From Comamonadaceae bacterium (GTDB lineage: Bacteria > Pseudomonadota > Gammaproteobacteria > Burkholderiales > Burkholderiaceae_C): a stretch of 64,000 nucleotides of DNA. Below are positions 43,694-52,704 of this stretch, piece by piece. A model generated the notes under the pieces. It searched no databases. It saw nothing but the letters and a program-made list of their open reading frames with translations, and was not told where the DNA came from. The translations under genes were made by a program, and so were the position numbers. The stretch lies in assembly GCA_013297925.1 (NCBI GenBank), contig JAAFJC010000005.1, forward strand, positions 1 through 64,000. Reading direction: 5' to 3'. Positions within the stretch are counted from its first letter, which is position 1. Every line of letters begins with the position of its first letter.

Positions 43694-44367
43694 CGGGGGA
43701 TTTCGATGTTCACCAGCCGCTTGCCTTGTGGCGGTTTGGGGAAATCTTTGAGCGCTGCAGTCAACATCGCTGGCAACACGGCCTCATCATCGGCCCAGCG
43801 GCCTTCGTGGCGAGCCTGCGTTTCATACACCACGCGGCTATCGGCCGTATCGCGAATGATCAGCCCCACCTCGCGCACAAACCATGGCGGCGGCAAATAG
43901 GGGAAGACGGGCGCGTAGATCACGCGGCCAGAGCCCGTCACCACGTAATCGCGGCCGGGCAAGAGCCAGCCTTGATGATAGGGATACCAAGCATCGAATG
44001 TGGGATCAAACGGCCCGCGATCCAGGCGCTGGAATCGCGCGGAAAGCTGCACGCTGTATTTCGCTGCTGCGCCTGTGGTTTCTGGCTGCGGCTTGAAGCC
44101 CAATTTCGCCAGCTCCTGCGCGGCCATGGTCTCCAGCTTGAATTGCCGCGTGGCTTGGCTGTCGGACAAATTTTGCTGCGAAGGCAAGCGCTCGAACCGC
44201 CAAGAGCTGGCTGCGGGCAGCGCATCCAGCTTGGAAAAAGCGGCCACTTGGCTGTCTACAATGCGCAGGCCGGAGCAGGCTGTGAGCAAACCGCTCGATA
44301 TGATCGCTATAAAAATAATAGCTGCTCGCGCAATAGATATGCCGGCCAACGGCCTAAAACGCTTCAA
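43690..44367 (-). CDS. DUF4136-type lipoprotein whose signal peptide comes from a family C repeat
   Basis: I favour a TTG start at 44367, 10 bp after the ttcA stop, with an AAGCGGG stretch upstream. This gives 225 residues starting MKRFRPLAGISIARAAIIFI and a lipobox L28-T29-A30-C31. The mature part has the DUF4136 pattern: SWRFERLPSQQN, AAKYSVQLSARFQRLDRGPFDP, a middle PYHQGWLLPG, FVREVGLIIRDTADSRVVYETQARHEGRW and AALKDFP near the end. It is probably an outer-membrane-anchored periplasmic protein of unknown role. Residues about 5-21 of the signal peptide are encoded by a family C repeat. The longer frame upstream to 44535 would overlap ttcA by over 150 bp. Confidence 0.75.
   Translation of the reverse strand: MKRFRPLAGISIARAAIIFIAIISSGLLTACSGLRIVDSQVAAFSKLDALPAASSWRFERLPSQQNLSDSQATRQFKLETMAAQELAKLGFKPQPETTGAAAKYSVQLSARFQRLDRGPFDPTFDAWYPYHQGWLLPGRDYVVTGSGRVIYAPVFPYLPPPWFVREVGLIIRDTADSRVVYETQARHEGRWADDEAVLPAMLTAALKDFPKPPQGKRLVNIEIPR
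44306..44354 (-). repeat. Family C repeat copy encoding a lipoprotein signal peptide
   Basis: On the plus strand it reads GCTAT-aaaaata-ATAGC, TGCTCGCGCA, ATATGCCGGCCAACGGCC. On the minus strand it is translated as part of the lipoprotein signal sequence (RPLAGISIARAAIIFIA). Confidence 0.85.
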
Positions 44368-44377
44368 GAACCCGCTT

Positions 44378-45346
44378 TCAGACGAAGCGGATAACTTGGG
44401 CTGCAGCGTCTTCACCGGCAGGGCTTGTGCAAGCCTCATCCGTGCTGTCAAATGATTCATGGTCAAACCCCTTATCGCCATCGGGCGTGGCAATGCCATT
44501 TGCTTTGAGGCTCTTGAAGTCATGAAGTTTCGCATCCATCAAATGCGAGGGCACAACGTTTTGTAGGGCATGGAGCATGTTATCCAGCCGGCCGGGAAAC
44601 TTGCGCTGCCATTCTTTGAGCATATTGCCGACCTGCTTGCGCTGCAAATTTTCTTGGCTGCCGCAAAGGTTGCAAGGGATGATCGGATGCTGCTGCCATT
44701 CGGAATAGCGCACGATATCGCGCTCATCCACATAGGCCAGAGGCCGAATCACGATATGGCGGCCATCATCGCTTTGCAGCTTGGGTGGCATGCCTTTTAG
44801 TTTGCCGCCGAAAAACATATTCAGAAACAAAGTTTGCAGCATGTCATCGCGGTGATGGCCGAGCGCAATCTTGGTGCATTTCAATTCATCGGCCACGCGA
44901 TACAAAATTCCCCTGCGCAGACGGCTGCACAGCGAGCAAAGCGTCTTGCCCTGCGGAATCTTGTCCATCACGATGGAGTAAGTATCCTGCTCTTCGATGT
45001 GGAATTTCACGCCTTTTTGCTTCAAGTAAGCAGGCAGCACGTCTTCAGGAAACCCCGGTTGCTTCTGATCCAAATTCACCGCAATGATCTCAAAATCAAT
45101 CGGCGCACGCGCTTGCAATTTCAGCAAAATATCGAGCATCGTGTAGCTGTCTTTGCCGCCAGACAGGCACACCATCACCCGATCACCCTGCTCGATCATG
45201 TTGTAGTCCACAATCGCTTTGCCCACTTCGCGGCACAGGCGCTTGTCGAGCTTGTTGTTTTCAAAGGTCGCGCGTGTGACATTTTCACGCGCAGTGGCGG
45301 CCGCGAGTGGCTCGGGGCTTGGATGGATGGCGGCAAGGGCAGACAT
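44378..45346 (-). CDS. ttcA: tRNA 2-thiocytidine synthetase TtcA
   Basis: This 322-residue protein has the PP-loop [13 protein letters not shown], the FeS cysteine pairs [14 protein letters not shown] and [16 protein letters not shown], and [27 protein letters not shown]. It thiolates cytidine 32 in tRNAs using a 4Fe-4S cluster and ATP. It is the first gene of the minus-strand run ttcA-lipoprotein-deacetylase-phosphatase-PLP enzyme and is divergent from the 7TM sensor gene 23 bp away. Length is normal. Confidence 0.96.
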   Translation of the reverse strand: MSALAAIHPSPEPLAAATARENVTRATFENNKLDKRLCREVGKAIVDYNMIEQGDRVMVCLSGGKDSYTMLDILLKLQARAPIDFEIIAVNLDQKQPGFPEDVLPAYLKQKGVKFHIEEQDTYSIVMDKIPQGKTLCSLCSRLRRGILYRVADELKCTKIALGHHRDDMLQTLFLNMFFGGKLKGMPPKLQSDDGRHIVIRPLAYVDERDIVRYSEWQQHPIIPCNLCGSQENLQRKQVGNMLKEWQRKFPGRLDNMLHALQNVVPSHLMDAKLHDFKSLKANGIATPDGDKGFDHESFDSTDEACTSPAGEDAAAQVIRFV

Positions 45347-45369
45347 ACCTGTATTGTCGCATCTTGACC

Positions 45370-47211
45370 ATGATCCATCGATTGCTTAAGCTTACTGCCA
45401 CCAGCCTGAGATGGTTCGTGGGGCGCATGGCGTGTTTGCTGCTATTGGCCAGCTTTTGTTTGCCCGGCCATGCACAAAGCGTGGTGATCGAGCCAGCCCA
45501 AGCCAAGCCAGCTCGCTTCGCGCTCAAGCTAGCGGATGTGGCGGTGTTGCGCAGTGCCAGCCCGCAGCTAAATTTGGACGATGTATTGGCGGGGCGCAGC
45601 GGCGCTTTTGTTCCTCAAGACGGGCTCAATATCGATGACCCCGAATGGGATCACACGGTTTTGTGGATGCGCCTGACGCTACAGGCCGTTCCCATCGCAG
45701 CCGATCAAGTGGCCGCGATCATCCATGTGCTGGAGTTTCAAAAGCCCTTCATCGATGACATCCGCCTGTATCTGCCGCCCAGCGGCGAGCGGCAAAACTG
45801 GCAGGTGCAAGCATCGGGTGACCATCTCGCAAAAAGGGATTGGTTTGTCAAAGGCTTGAGCCCTCGGTTTTTGCTGCCTGATATCCACGAGCTCGCAGAT
45901 AGCCCTGATGGCCGGCAAGTGATGTATGTTCGCATCGAGCATAGCGTACCCCTGGCTGTGAAAGCGAAGATCCTATCGGCTGCGCAGACCTCCGAGCGCT
46001 CACAAACCGTCTTTTTGGCGTTGGGCTTGGCCTTTGGCGCGATGTTGATCACAGCTGTTTTGGTGCTCATGCAGGCGCTTTGGAGCAGAGACAGCATCTT
46101 TTATTGGTTTGGCTTGTATGCCATCTCGGCGCTGCTTGCTTTGATGAGCTTTTCCGGCCTGGCTCACGCCATGCTGTGGCCAGTCTCCGGCTTGTGGCCC
46201 AGCACCGCGCCCTTGTTTTGGCTGTTGGTTGCGGCGGCTGCGCAACTGCAGTTTTGTCGAGTACTGTACGAGCCACAGGGCATCCGGCGCTGGGCATCAA
46301 AGTCTGCGATCATCTTGGCGGGCGTTTGTGTAGCCATCGCTTTGCTTTTTCCTTTTGTGCAATCTGCATGGATCACGTTCTTTTCGATCAGTCTGGCAAT
46401 GATATTGCCCACCATCGGCTTGACGCTGCTGTTGGTGTTTTTGGCTTGGCGCCAAGGCCGACGGCTGGCGCTGGTGTGGCTGATCACTTTTGTGCCTCTG
46501 TTCTTCACGCTAGTGATGAGCTTAGGGGGCAGCCTCGGTTATGTTCACGCGGACTGGCTGGAGAACATGACGACCCACGCGGGCGCGCTAGAGGTGGTTT
46601 TGCTGGGTATGGCGCTGCAGTGGTACGCACGTGAGCGCCACGGGGTGGTCGAGCGCGCCAAGGCATTGGCTTCCACAGACCCGCTGACCGGTTTTTCAAG
46701 CGCTGAAGCCTTTCATACCCGGCTACAGCGCGATTGGTCCAGCCCTAAAACAAAGGTTCAGGATGTCGCGGTGGCCTATGTGCAATTGCGCACCCAAGCC
46801 ACCAATGCAGCACAAGCCGACAAACTGCTTACGCGCTGCATCAGGGCGTTGCGCGCAGCCACCCGCGAGCACGATATGGTCGCGCGTCTGGACGATCAAT
46901 TCTTGGCGATCGTGCTGCCCAATATCAGCCTGGGCGACGAGCTCAGCCAACGCCTGTCGCGCATTGTGGCGCTGGGCTTGATGCCGGATCAAACCATGCC
47001 CGAGGTCAGCACCTTGCGATTTCGCATCGTTGCCACAACGCGCCGGCACTTTCGCCGACCCTTGGCAGAGCTGGACACACAAATGCGCGAATTCTTCTCG
47101 GAGGAAAAGCGATGGGACAAGCGACCGATCCGCGTCATTGATCACCTCAACAGCTCAGCGGTATTTGGATCGAAGCGTGAGCTTTTCGGCGGCGAGAGCA
47201 CGCCTGCATAG
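45370..47211 (+). CDS. 7TM-DISM sensor with degenerate GGDEF domain, first of a tandem pair
   Basis: From the ATG at 45370 this gives 613 residues: a signal peptide (ending GHAQS), a periplasmic 7TMR-DISM extracellular domain (about 40-210), seven membrane segments (about 215-420) and a C-terminal GGDEF-like domain (about 435-600). The domain starts correctly with [15 protein letters not shown], but the active loop is [12 protein letters not shown] where R-GGDEF is expected, and a basic ending follows. It therefore cannot be a normal diguanylate cyclase; a c-di-GMP or GTP receptor or partner role is possible. A closely similar gene follows after 71 bp. Confidence 0.88.
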   Translation: MIHRLLKLTATSLRWFVGRMACLLLLASFCLPGHAQSVVIEPAQAKPARFALKLADVAVLRSASPQLNLDDVLAGRSGAFVPQDGLNIDDPEWDHTVLWMRLTLQAVPIAADQVAAIIHVLEFQKPFIDDIRLYLPPSGERQNWQVQASGDHLAKRDWFVKGLSPRFLLPDIHELADSPDGRQVMYVRIEHSVPLAVKAKILSAAQTSERSQTVFLALGLAFGAMLITAVLVLMQALWSRDSIFYWFGLYAISALLALMSFSGLAHAMLWPVSGLWPSTAPLFWLLVAAAAQLQFCRVLYEPQGIRRWASKSAIILAGVCVAIALLFPFVQSAWITFFSISLAMILPTIGLTLLLVFLAWRQGRRLALVWLITFVPLFFTLVMSLGGSLGYVHADWLENMTTHAGALEVVLLGMALQWYARERHGVVERAKALASTDPLTGFSSAEAFHTRLQRDWSSPKTKVQDVAVAYVQLRTQATNAAQADKLLTRCIRALRAATREHDMVARLDDQFLAIVLPNISLGDELSQRLSRIVALGLMPDQTMPEVSTLRFRIVATTRRHFRRPLAELDTQMREFFSEEKRWDKRPIRVIDHLNSSAVFGSKRELFGGESTPA

Positions 47212-47282
47212 GTTTATGATGGCTGCTCGCCAGAGCGCAGCTTCCCTAGCTGCGTACCTACCCGCTAGCCATCTTGCAACGT

Positions 47283-49154
47283 ATGCCCGGTTCCCTGAGC
47301 CTCGTTTTGAATTTGTCCAGACTATGGGCTTGGCTGGCGTGCGTCATGGCTTTGCAAGCACAGGCTCAATTGATCAGTCTGCCGTCCTCTGGCATTGCAC
47401 TTGCTCGCTTAGAAATTTTGGCTGATGCCGCGCCGGGCTTGACGCTTGAGCAGGTTCAATCCGGGCAGGGTGGACAATTCATGCCGCACACCAGCTTGCG
47501 AGTCTCAAACACCACTTGGCATCGCGCCGTTTGGCTGCGCATCCATTTAGCGGCCTTGCCCTCAGCACTTTCGCCGCAAGCACCACCTGCACCGCCGGCT
47601 TTCGCCCCGGCAATCCTCGCGCTGCCAACGCCCTACTTAGACGCCGCCCGCCTTTATACGCCGGGAGCACAAAAGGATGCGCCTTGGTCGGTGCAACAAG
47701 CGGGGGATTTTTTGGAGCCGCATACTTGGGCTCAACGGGGCTTTCATCCCAAATTCAGCCTGCCACCCCTGAACGATCCGGCTTGGCAAGGCAGCCGTGA
47801 GCTCGTTGTGTATCTGCAGCTGGATCATTTTGCGCCCGTCTCCTTTGATGTGGAGCTGGCGAATGCCGCACAGGCGCTGGATCGGGATTTGCTCAGCTTA
47901 CTGATCTACAGCATAGGGCTGGGCATGATCTTGCTTGCCGCAATGCTCACCGCCTCCATGGCCTGGACGCATCGCGATCCGATCTATGCATGGTATTCCG
48001 TGTACGCGATCTGTGCCGCGTTAGGCTGCGCTAGCCATGCGGGCATTGCGCAGAATGTGCTTTGGCCGGTGGGTGGTTATTGGCCAGGCACAGCAGCGCT
48101 GTGCTTCATTTTGCTGTGTGCGCTGTGTCAAGTGCAGTTTTCTCTGGCTGTGAATTCTGAGCGGTTTGCGCGCCACGGCCTGCGCTATTTTGCGCATGCC
48201 ATCAGCTTGCTCTGCCTCTTGCTGGCCATCTGCTTTGCGATTTTCACGGCGTATTGGCAAGCCTTTTACTTCGCCACATTGCCTTTGCTGGCATCTGCGA
48301 TGGCCTTGTCAATTTGGTTGATCGTGATCGGATTGAAATCTGGCCATCGTCTGGCGGCAGCTTGGCTGGTGAGCTATGTGCCTTTGTTCCTCACCATCGT
48401 GGTGGCTTTGCTCGAAGGCATCGGCATCTTGCCCTCAGGTTATTGGCCCTACAACCTCGTGATTTATTTGGCCATTGTGGAAGTGCTCATCCTTGGCTTG
48501 GCCTTGCAGTGGTTTTCCAGTGAGCGGCATGGCGAGGTTGAGCGGCGCAAAGCTTTGGCCACGGTGGATCCGCTCACTGGCTTCGTTTCAGGCCAAGCTT
48601 TTGACAAGCAGCTTGCGCACGATTGGAATATCAGCCGCCGCCAAGGCAGGCCGCTGGCTGTGGCTTATGTGCAGTTGCAAACACGTGCCAACAGCGATCA
48701 GCATTTGCAGCAGCTGCTCACGCGCAGCGTGCGCATTCTGCGATCAGCCACCAGCGCGCAAGATGTGGTGGCGCGGCTGGATGGCAGCCTGCTGGCCGTG
48801 CTGATCCACGATGTGCCAACAGGTGATGATCTCAATCAAAGGCTCTCGCGCATCGTGGCGCTCGGCTTGATGCCAGATGCCAGTGATCGCTTGGTGAGTG
48901 TGCTGCAGTATCGCATCGTCGTCACCACCAATCGGCAATTCAATAAGCCTGTGCAAGAGCTTGATGCGCAAATGCGCGCCATGCTAGCCGAGCCCAGCGG
49001 CTGGGGCAGCAAGCCGATTCGCTACATCGATCACACACAGCAATCTCGCATCAATCCTTATGTGCTTGATAGCATCGCCCTCGAAGAGAAATGGGATGCT
49101 GCGTTTCAGCAAGAATCTCGCGGTGCAGCGCAAAACGACTCCTCGTTGCGATAA
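47283..49154 (+). CDS. 7TM-DISM sensor with degenerate GGDEF domain, second of a tandem pair
   Basis: The ATG at 47283 (MPGSLSLVLNLSRLW) gives 623 residues with the same architecture as the preceding gene: signal peptide, periplasmic DISM domain, seven membrane segments and a GGDEF-like domain starting ATVDPLTGFVSGQAF. The catalytic loop is ARLDGSLLAVLI, again without GGDEF. The shared phrases LLTRS-RILRSAT and [14 protein letters not shown] show that the two arose by tandem duplication. Both copies lost the cyclase site, so the loss probably came before duplication. The gap between the two genes is 71 bp and they are likely co-transcribed. Confidence 0.88.
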   Translation: MPGSLSLVLNLSRLWAWLACVMALQAQAQLISLPSSGIALARLEILADAAPGLTLEQVQSGQGGQFMPHTSLRVSNTTWHRAVWLRIHLAALPSALSPQAPPAPPAFAPAILALPTPYLDAARLYTPGAQKDAPWSVQQAGDFLEPHTWAQRGFHPKFSLPPLNDPAWQGSRELVVYLQLDHFAPVSFDVELANAAQALDRDLLSLLIYSIGLGMILLAAMLTASMAWTHRDPIYAWYSVYAICAALGCASHAGIAQNVLWPVGGYWPGTAALCFILLCALCQVQFSLAVNSERFARHGLRYFAHAISLLCLLLAICFAIFTAYWQAFYFATLPLLASAMALSIWLIVIGLKSGHRLAAAWLVSYVPLFLTIVVALLEGIGILPSGYWPYNLVIYLAIVEVLILGLALQWFSSERHGEVERRKALATVDPLTGFVSGQAFDKQLAHDWNISRRQGRPLAVAYVQLQTRANSDQHLQQLLTRSVRILRSATSAQDVVARLDGSLLAVLIHDVPTGDDLNQRLSRIVALGLMPDASDRLVSVLQYRIVVTTNRQFNKPVQELDAQMRAMLAEPSGWGSKPIRYIDHTQQSRINPYVLDSIALEEKWDAAFQQESRGAAQNDSSLR

Positions 49155-49166
49155 ACCGTTTCTCGC

Positions 49167-49547
49167 TCACCACTGGCCGGTTTCAACCGCGATGGCCACT
49201 TCGCAATCGCTGAAAATTTCCAGCTTCACAATCTTCACGCGCACGCCCAACACGCCGGGCAATTGCATCAATCGAGTTGCCACTTTGCCGATCAGGCTTT
49301 CCAGCAAATTGATATGCCGCTCGGTGCATTCGTCGATGATGATTTGGCGCACTTTGCGGTAATCGAGCACATGGTTGATCTCATCGTCTTGCGGCGAGAG
49401 TGGCTGCGTGCCGAGGTTGAGCTCGGCATCGACTTGAATCGGCTGCGGCTTGATTTTTTCGCTCTCTAAGATGCCTAGATTCGCATCGAAGCGCAGGCCG
49501 GTGAGCTGGAGGATTTGCGTGCCGCGTGGGATATTGGTGTGAGGCAT
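49167..49547 (-). CDS. folB: Dihydroneopterin aldolase
   Basis: This 126-residue protein has the FolB core: LTGLRFDANLGILESEKIKPQPIQVDAELNL, the catalytic Tyr in VLDYRKVRQII and the C-terminal LLESLIGKVATRLMQLPGVLGVRVKIVKLEIF. It cleaves dihydroneopterin to the hydroxymethylpterin used by FolK. It is 2 bp downstream of the FolM-like SDR gene on the same strand, which supports a pterin role for both. Confidence 0.9.
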   Translation of the reverse strand: MPHTNIPRGTQILQLTGLRFDANLGILESEKIKPQPIQVDAELNLGTQPLSPQDDEINHVLDYRKVRQIIIDECTERHINLLESLIGKVATRLMQLPGVLGVRVKIVKLEIFSDCEVAIAVETGQW

Positions 49548-49549
49548 GT

Positions 49550-50341
49550 TTACATGAGCGAAAAGTCGCGTTCAAATTTCATGAGATGCTGGCCGCCATC
49601 GACGAGCAGCGTCGTGCCGGTGATGGATTGGTTCGTCAGCGCAAAGAGCACAGCCGCGCACACATCTTCTGGCGTGGAGCTTCTACCCAGAGGTGAAAGC
49701 TTGTGCAGCGCTTGGAATTTTTCATCCGCGAGCATGTGGGAAGTCAGCGTCAAGCCCGGCGCAACGCCGACGACTCTCACTTGCGGCGCGAGGCCGATAG
49801 CAAGCATCGTATTCGCCGCCTCCAAAGCCGCTTTGGAGAGCGTGTAGCTCAAAAAATCAGGGTTTTGGTTCCAGAGCTTTTGATCGAGCATGTTGACGAC
49901 TGCGCCGCTGCGGCCCAGCGCTTTCACATGCTCATGCAAGGCTTGCGCAAGCAAAATCGCCGCGCCCGTGTTGCTCGCCAAATGCTTTTGCATCGCCGCG
50001 TAGCTAAAACTTTTCGGCTCATCGTGCTCAAAAAGTGCCGCGCTGTTGACCACGGCATCCAGCCGCCCCATCTGGGCGATCACCTGCGCTGCCAAGCTTT
50101 GAGTGGCGGCTTCATTGGCTAAATCTGCTTGGAATTTTTGATGATTTTGGCTGTTAGCCAGCATAGAAACTGCGCAAACAGCTACAGTTTCGATAGCATC
50201 CGCCTCTGAATCTCTGTAATGCACAGCCACCCGCCAGCCCGCTTTTGCACAAGCCAGCGCGATCTCGCGGCCCAAGCGCTTGGCGGCACCTGTGACCAAA
50301 ACGACAGGTGGTTCGACGCGAGAATCGTTAGAAATACTCAT
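49550..50341 (-). CDS. folM: Pteridine reductase-like SDR (FolM type)
   Basis: This 263-residue short-chain reductase has the GAAKRLGREIALACAKAGW cofactor motif with arginine, typical of pteridine reductases, VVNSAALFEHD (NAG equivalent replaced by NSA), and the catalytic YTLSKAALEAAN (Tyr-x3-Lys). It would reduce dihydromonapterin or dihydrofolate with NADPH. FolB next door strengthens this. Residues about 49-64 (ETVAVCAVSMLANSQ) come from a family C repeat inserted in the loop before the FQADLANEAA strand. It is divergent from midA with almost no gap. Confidence 0.85.
   Translation of the reverse strand: MSISNDSRVEPPVVLVTGAAKRLGREIALACAKAGWRVAVHYRDSEADAIETVAVCAVSMLANSQNHQKFQADLANEAATQSLAAQVIAQMGRLDAVVNSAALFEHDEPKSFSYAAMQKHLASNTGAAILLAQALHEHVKALGRSGAVVNMLDQKLWNQNPDFLSYTLSKAALEAANTMLAIGLAPQVRVVGVAPGLTLTSHMLADEKFQALHKLSPLGRSSTPEDVCAAVLFALTNQSITGTTLLVDGGQHLMKFERDFSLM
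50152..50197 (-). repeat. Family C repeat copy inside the folM-like gene
   Basis: On the minus strand: GCTAT-cgaaact-GTAGC, TGTTTGCGCAG, TCTATGCTGGCTA. It closely resembles the icmF copy (GTAGCTGTTTGCGCAG). It is in-frame. Confidence 0.85.
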
Positions 50342-50361
50342 GTTTGCGAGACAATCTCTGG

Positions 50362-51459
50362 GTGACTAAAACATCTTCCAGTGTATCTGAGGCTTTAACC
50401 CAGCATATCGCCCAGCTGATCGCCAAAAACGGCGGCTGGCTGCCTTTTGATGATTTCATGCAAGCCGCTTTGTATGCGCCCGGCCTTGGCTACTACACCA
50501 ATGGCCTGCCCAAGCTGGGCGATCAAGCCGGCAGCGATTTCATCACAGCGCCTGAGCTCTCACCACTGTTCGGCCAATGCCTTGCAGATCAAGCGGCGCA
50601 AGTCATGAAAGCCACAGGCACGAATGCGATTTACGAATTCGGCGCTGGCAGCGGTATCTTGGCGCTACAAATATGTGAGCATCTCACGCAGATTTCTTCC
50701 CAGCTGGAGCGGTATTTCATCATAGAAATCTCTTCTGAGCTACGTGCAAGGCAGCAGGAACGGTTGAAACACCTTGGCGATCAAGTGCAGTGGCTCGACG
50801 CTTGGCCAGAGCAAATGCAAGGCGTGGTGATCGGCAATGAGGTGCTGGATGCGATGCCAGTGAAGCTTCTAGCGCGCATCAAAGGGCAATGGCACGAGCG
50901 CGGTGCAATTCTTGAAGATGGCGCGTTCCTTTGGCATGATCGTCCCACTCTGCTTCGCCCGCCGCTTGAGATCGCCGGCGATCACGATTACCTCACCGAA
51001 ATTCACCCTCAGCAAGAGGCCTTCCTGCGCTCACTCGCTGATAGCCTCAAGCTCGGCGCGGCTTTTTTGATCGACTACGGTTTCCCCGAGGCCGAGTATT
51101 ACCACCCCCAGCGCCACATGGGCACGGTGATGACGCATCAACGCCACAAGAGCGGCACTGATCCGCTGAGTGAAGTAGGCATGAAAGACATCACCGCTCA
51201 TGTGAATTTCACGGCTTGCGCCCTCGCCGCGCAGGATGCTGGCCTCGATGTGCTCGGCTACGCCACCCAAGGCCGCTTTCTGCTGAACTGCAGCTTGCTC
51301 TCAAAAGCGGAGCAGCTCGCGCAGATTCCAAGCCAGCTGATAGCCAAATTGATCAATGAACACGAAATGGGCGAGCTCTTCAAAGTCTTGGCACTTGGCA
51401 AAGGTTTAGACTTAGAGTTGATCGGCTTCACGCAAGGCGATCGCAGCCATACGCTTTGA
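50362..51459 (+). CDS. MidA/NDUFAF7-type protein arginine methyltransferase-like protein
   Basis: I place the start at a GTG (50362), giving 365 residues; a TTG six codons upstream also opens the frame. The family signature is LPFDDFMQAALYAPGLGYYTNGLPKLGDQAGSDFITAPELSPLFG, then the SAM-binding YEFGAGSGILALQI, GNEVLDAMPVKLL and LIDYGFPEAEYYHPQRHMGTVMTHQRHK. The human homologue NDUFAF7 methylates a complex I subunit; bacterial function is not established. It faces the folM-like gene back to back and is followed 3 bp later by the cupin gene. Confidence 0.9.
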   Translation: MTKTSSSVSEALTQHIAQLIAKNGGWLPFDDFMQAALYAPGLGYYTNGLPKLGDQAGSDFITAPELSPLFGQCLADQAAQVMKATGTNAIYEFGAGSGILALQICEHLTQISSQLERYFIIEISSELRARQQERLKHLGDQVQWLDAWPEQMQGVVIGNEVLDAMPVKLLARIKGQWHERGAILEDGAFLWHDRPTLLRPPLEIAGDHDYLTEIHPQQEAFLRSLADSLKLGAAFLIDYGFPEAEYYHPQRHMGTVMTHQRHKSGTDPLSEVGMKDITAHVNFTACALAAQDAGLDVLGYATQGRFLLNCSLLSKAEQLAQIPSQLIAKLINEHEMGELFKVLALGKGLDLELIGFTQGDRSHTL

Positions 51460-51462
51460 ATC

Positions 51463-51846
51463 ATGACGACCACTTATCGCAACCAATCCGTCGAACACAC
51501 CGAGCGCCCTTGGGGCTGGTATGAATCCATCGATGAAGCCTCGGGCTTAAAAGTCAAGCGCATCAGCGTGCATCCTGGCAAACAGCTCAGCCTGCAAAAA
51601 CACGCCCGGCGCGCCGAGCATTGGGTGGTGGTGCGAGGCACGGCTGTTGTCACGCTCGGCCAGCCTGATGGCAGCCTCAAAGAAATCACGCTGCAACTCG
51701 GCCAACATTGCGACATCGCCATCGGCCAAATCCATCGCTTGGCCAATCGCACGGCAGAGCCGGTCGAGATCGTGGAAGTGCAACTAGGCAGCTATCTCGG
51801 CGAGGATGACATCACCCGCCTACAAGACGATTTTGGCAGGGCATAA
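51463..51846 (+). CDS. Cupin, mannose-6-phosphate isomerase type II-like
   Basis: This 127-residue protein matches the C-terminal isomerase domain of ManC/AlgA proteins: RPWGWYESIDEASGLKVKRISVHPGKQLSLQKHARRAEHWVVVRGTAVVTL, and the second cupin motif IAIGQIHRLANRTAEPVEIVEVQLGSYLGEDDI. It has metal-binding histidines in SLQKHARRAEHW. A stand-alone isomerase domain may interconvert fructose- and mannose-6-phosphate; a phosphomannomutase gene lies 5.3 kb away. It is followed by DUF2905 and dcd. Confidence 0.87.
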   Translation: MTTTYRNQSVEHTERPWGWYESIDEASGLKVKRISVHPGKQLSLQKHARRAEHWVVVRGTAVVTLGQPDGSLKEITLQLGQHCDIAIGQIHRLANRTAEPVEIVEVQLGSYLGEDDITRLQDDFGRA

Positions 51847-51854
51847 ACCTTCTC

Positions 51855-52046
51855 ATGCGCTGGCTGCTCATCACTGTCCTTGCCCTCTTCCTACTCAGCT
51901 GGCTTGCCCCCTTCCTGCGCCGCTTCGGCTTTGGTAAGCTACCTGGTGATTTCACTTTCAAAATGCGTGGCCGCGACATCAACATCCCGCTGGGCTCCAC
52001 CATCGTGCTGAGCTTGCTGTTTTCCTTCATCAGTTATGTGATTTAA
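51855..52046 (+). CDS. Small DUF2905 membrane protein
   Basis: This 63-residue protein has two membrane segments (about 2-20 and 46-62) joined by the conserved FGFGKLPGDFTFKMRGRDINIPLGS, the DUF2905 signature. Function is unknown. It follows the cupin gene after 8 bp. Confidence 0.88.
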   Translation: MRWLLITVLALFLLSWLAPFLRRFGFGKLPGDFTFKMRGRDINIPLGSTIVLSLLFSFISYVI

Positions 52047-52050
52047 GTTT

Positions 52051-52075
52051 CCGTTCGGGCTGAGCTTGTCGAAGC
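52051..52075 (+). repeat. Family B REP-like half-site
   Basis: CCGTTCGGGCTGAGCTTGTC then GAAGC is a single arm of the family B palindrome, lying between the DUF2905 gene and dcd. Confidence 0.8.
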
Positions 52076-52116
52076 CTCACCATCAAACGCCTTCAAACTC
52101 CCCCTAGAATCCCCTC

Positions 52117-52692
52117 ATGAGCATCAAATCAGACAAATGGATCCGCCAAATGGCGAAATCGCACGGCATGATCGAGCCCTTCGAGCCCGGCCAAGTCCGC
52201 CAATCGCCTGAGGGCCACAAACTCATCAGCTACGGCACCAGCAGCTACGGCTACGACATCCGCTGCGCCCCCGAATTTAAAGTGTTCACCAACATCCACA
52301 GCACCGTGGTTGACCCGAAAAACTTCGACGAAAAAAGCTTCGTCGATTTCCACGGCGACAGCTGCATCATCCCGCCCAACAGCTTCGCCTTAGCGCGCAC
52401 CGTGGAATACTTCCGCATCCCCCGCAACGTGCTCACCATCTGCCTGGGCAAAAGCACGTATGCCAGATGCGGCATCATCGTCAACGTCACCCCCTTCGAG
52501 CCCGAATGGGAAGGCTATGTGACCCTAGAGTTCAGCAACACCACCCCCCTACCCGCCAAAATCTACGCCGGCGAAGGCTGCGCCCAAGTGCTGTTCTTCG
52601 AAAGCGACAAAGACGACGTGTGTGAGACCAGCTACAAAGACCGTGGCGGAAAATACCAGGGGCAGCATGGGGTGACGTTGCCGAAGGCTTGA
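52117..52692 (+). CDS. dcd: dCTP deaminase
   Basis: This 191-residue protein has the trimeric dUTPase-like fold: [115 protein letters not shown], where the catalytic Glu sits in EPEWEG. It converts dCTP to dUTP for thymidylate synthesis. The C-terminal [17 protein letters not shown] is conserved. An accessory gene follows after 12 bp. Confidence 0.97.
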   Translation: MSIKSDKWIRQMAKSHGMIEPFEPGQVRQSPEGHKLISYGTSSYGYDIRCAPEFKVFTNIHSTVVDPKNFDEKSFVDFHGDSCIIPPNSFALARTVEYFRIPRNVLTICLGKSTYARCGIIVNVTPFEPEWEGYVTLEFSNTTPLPAKIYAGEGCAQVLFFESDKDDVCETSYKDRGGKYQGQHGVTLPKA

Positions 52693-52704
52693 GATCTAAA
52701 GCAA

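Noticed and set aside
45370..49154. The two 7TM genes as one gene split by a frameshift
   Set aside because: Each has its own signal peptide, full domain set and stop codon; this is tandem duplication.
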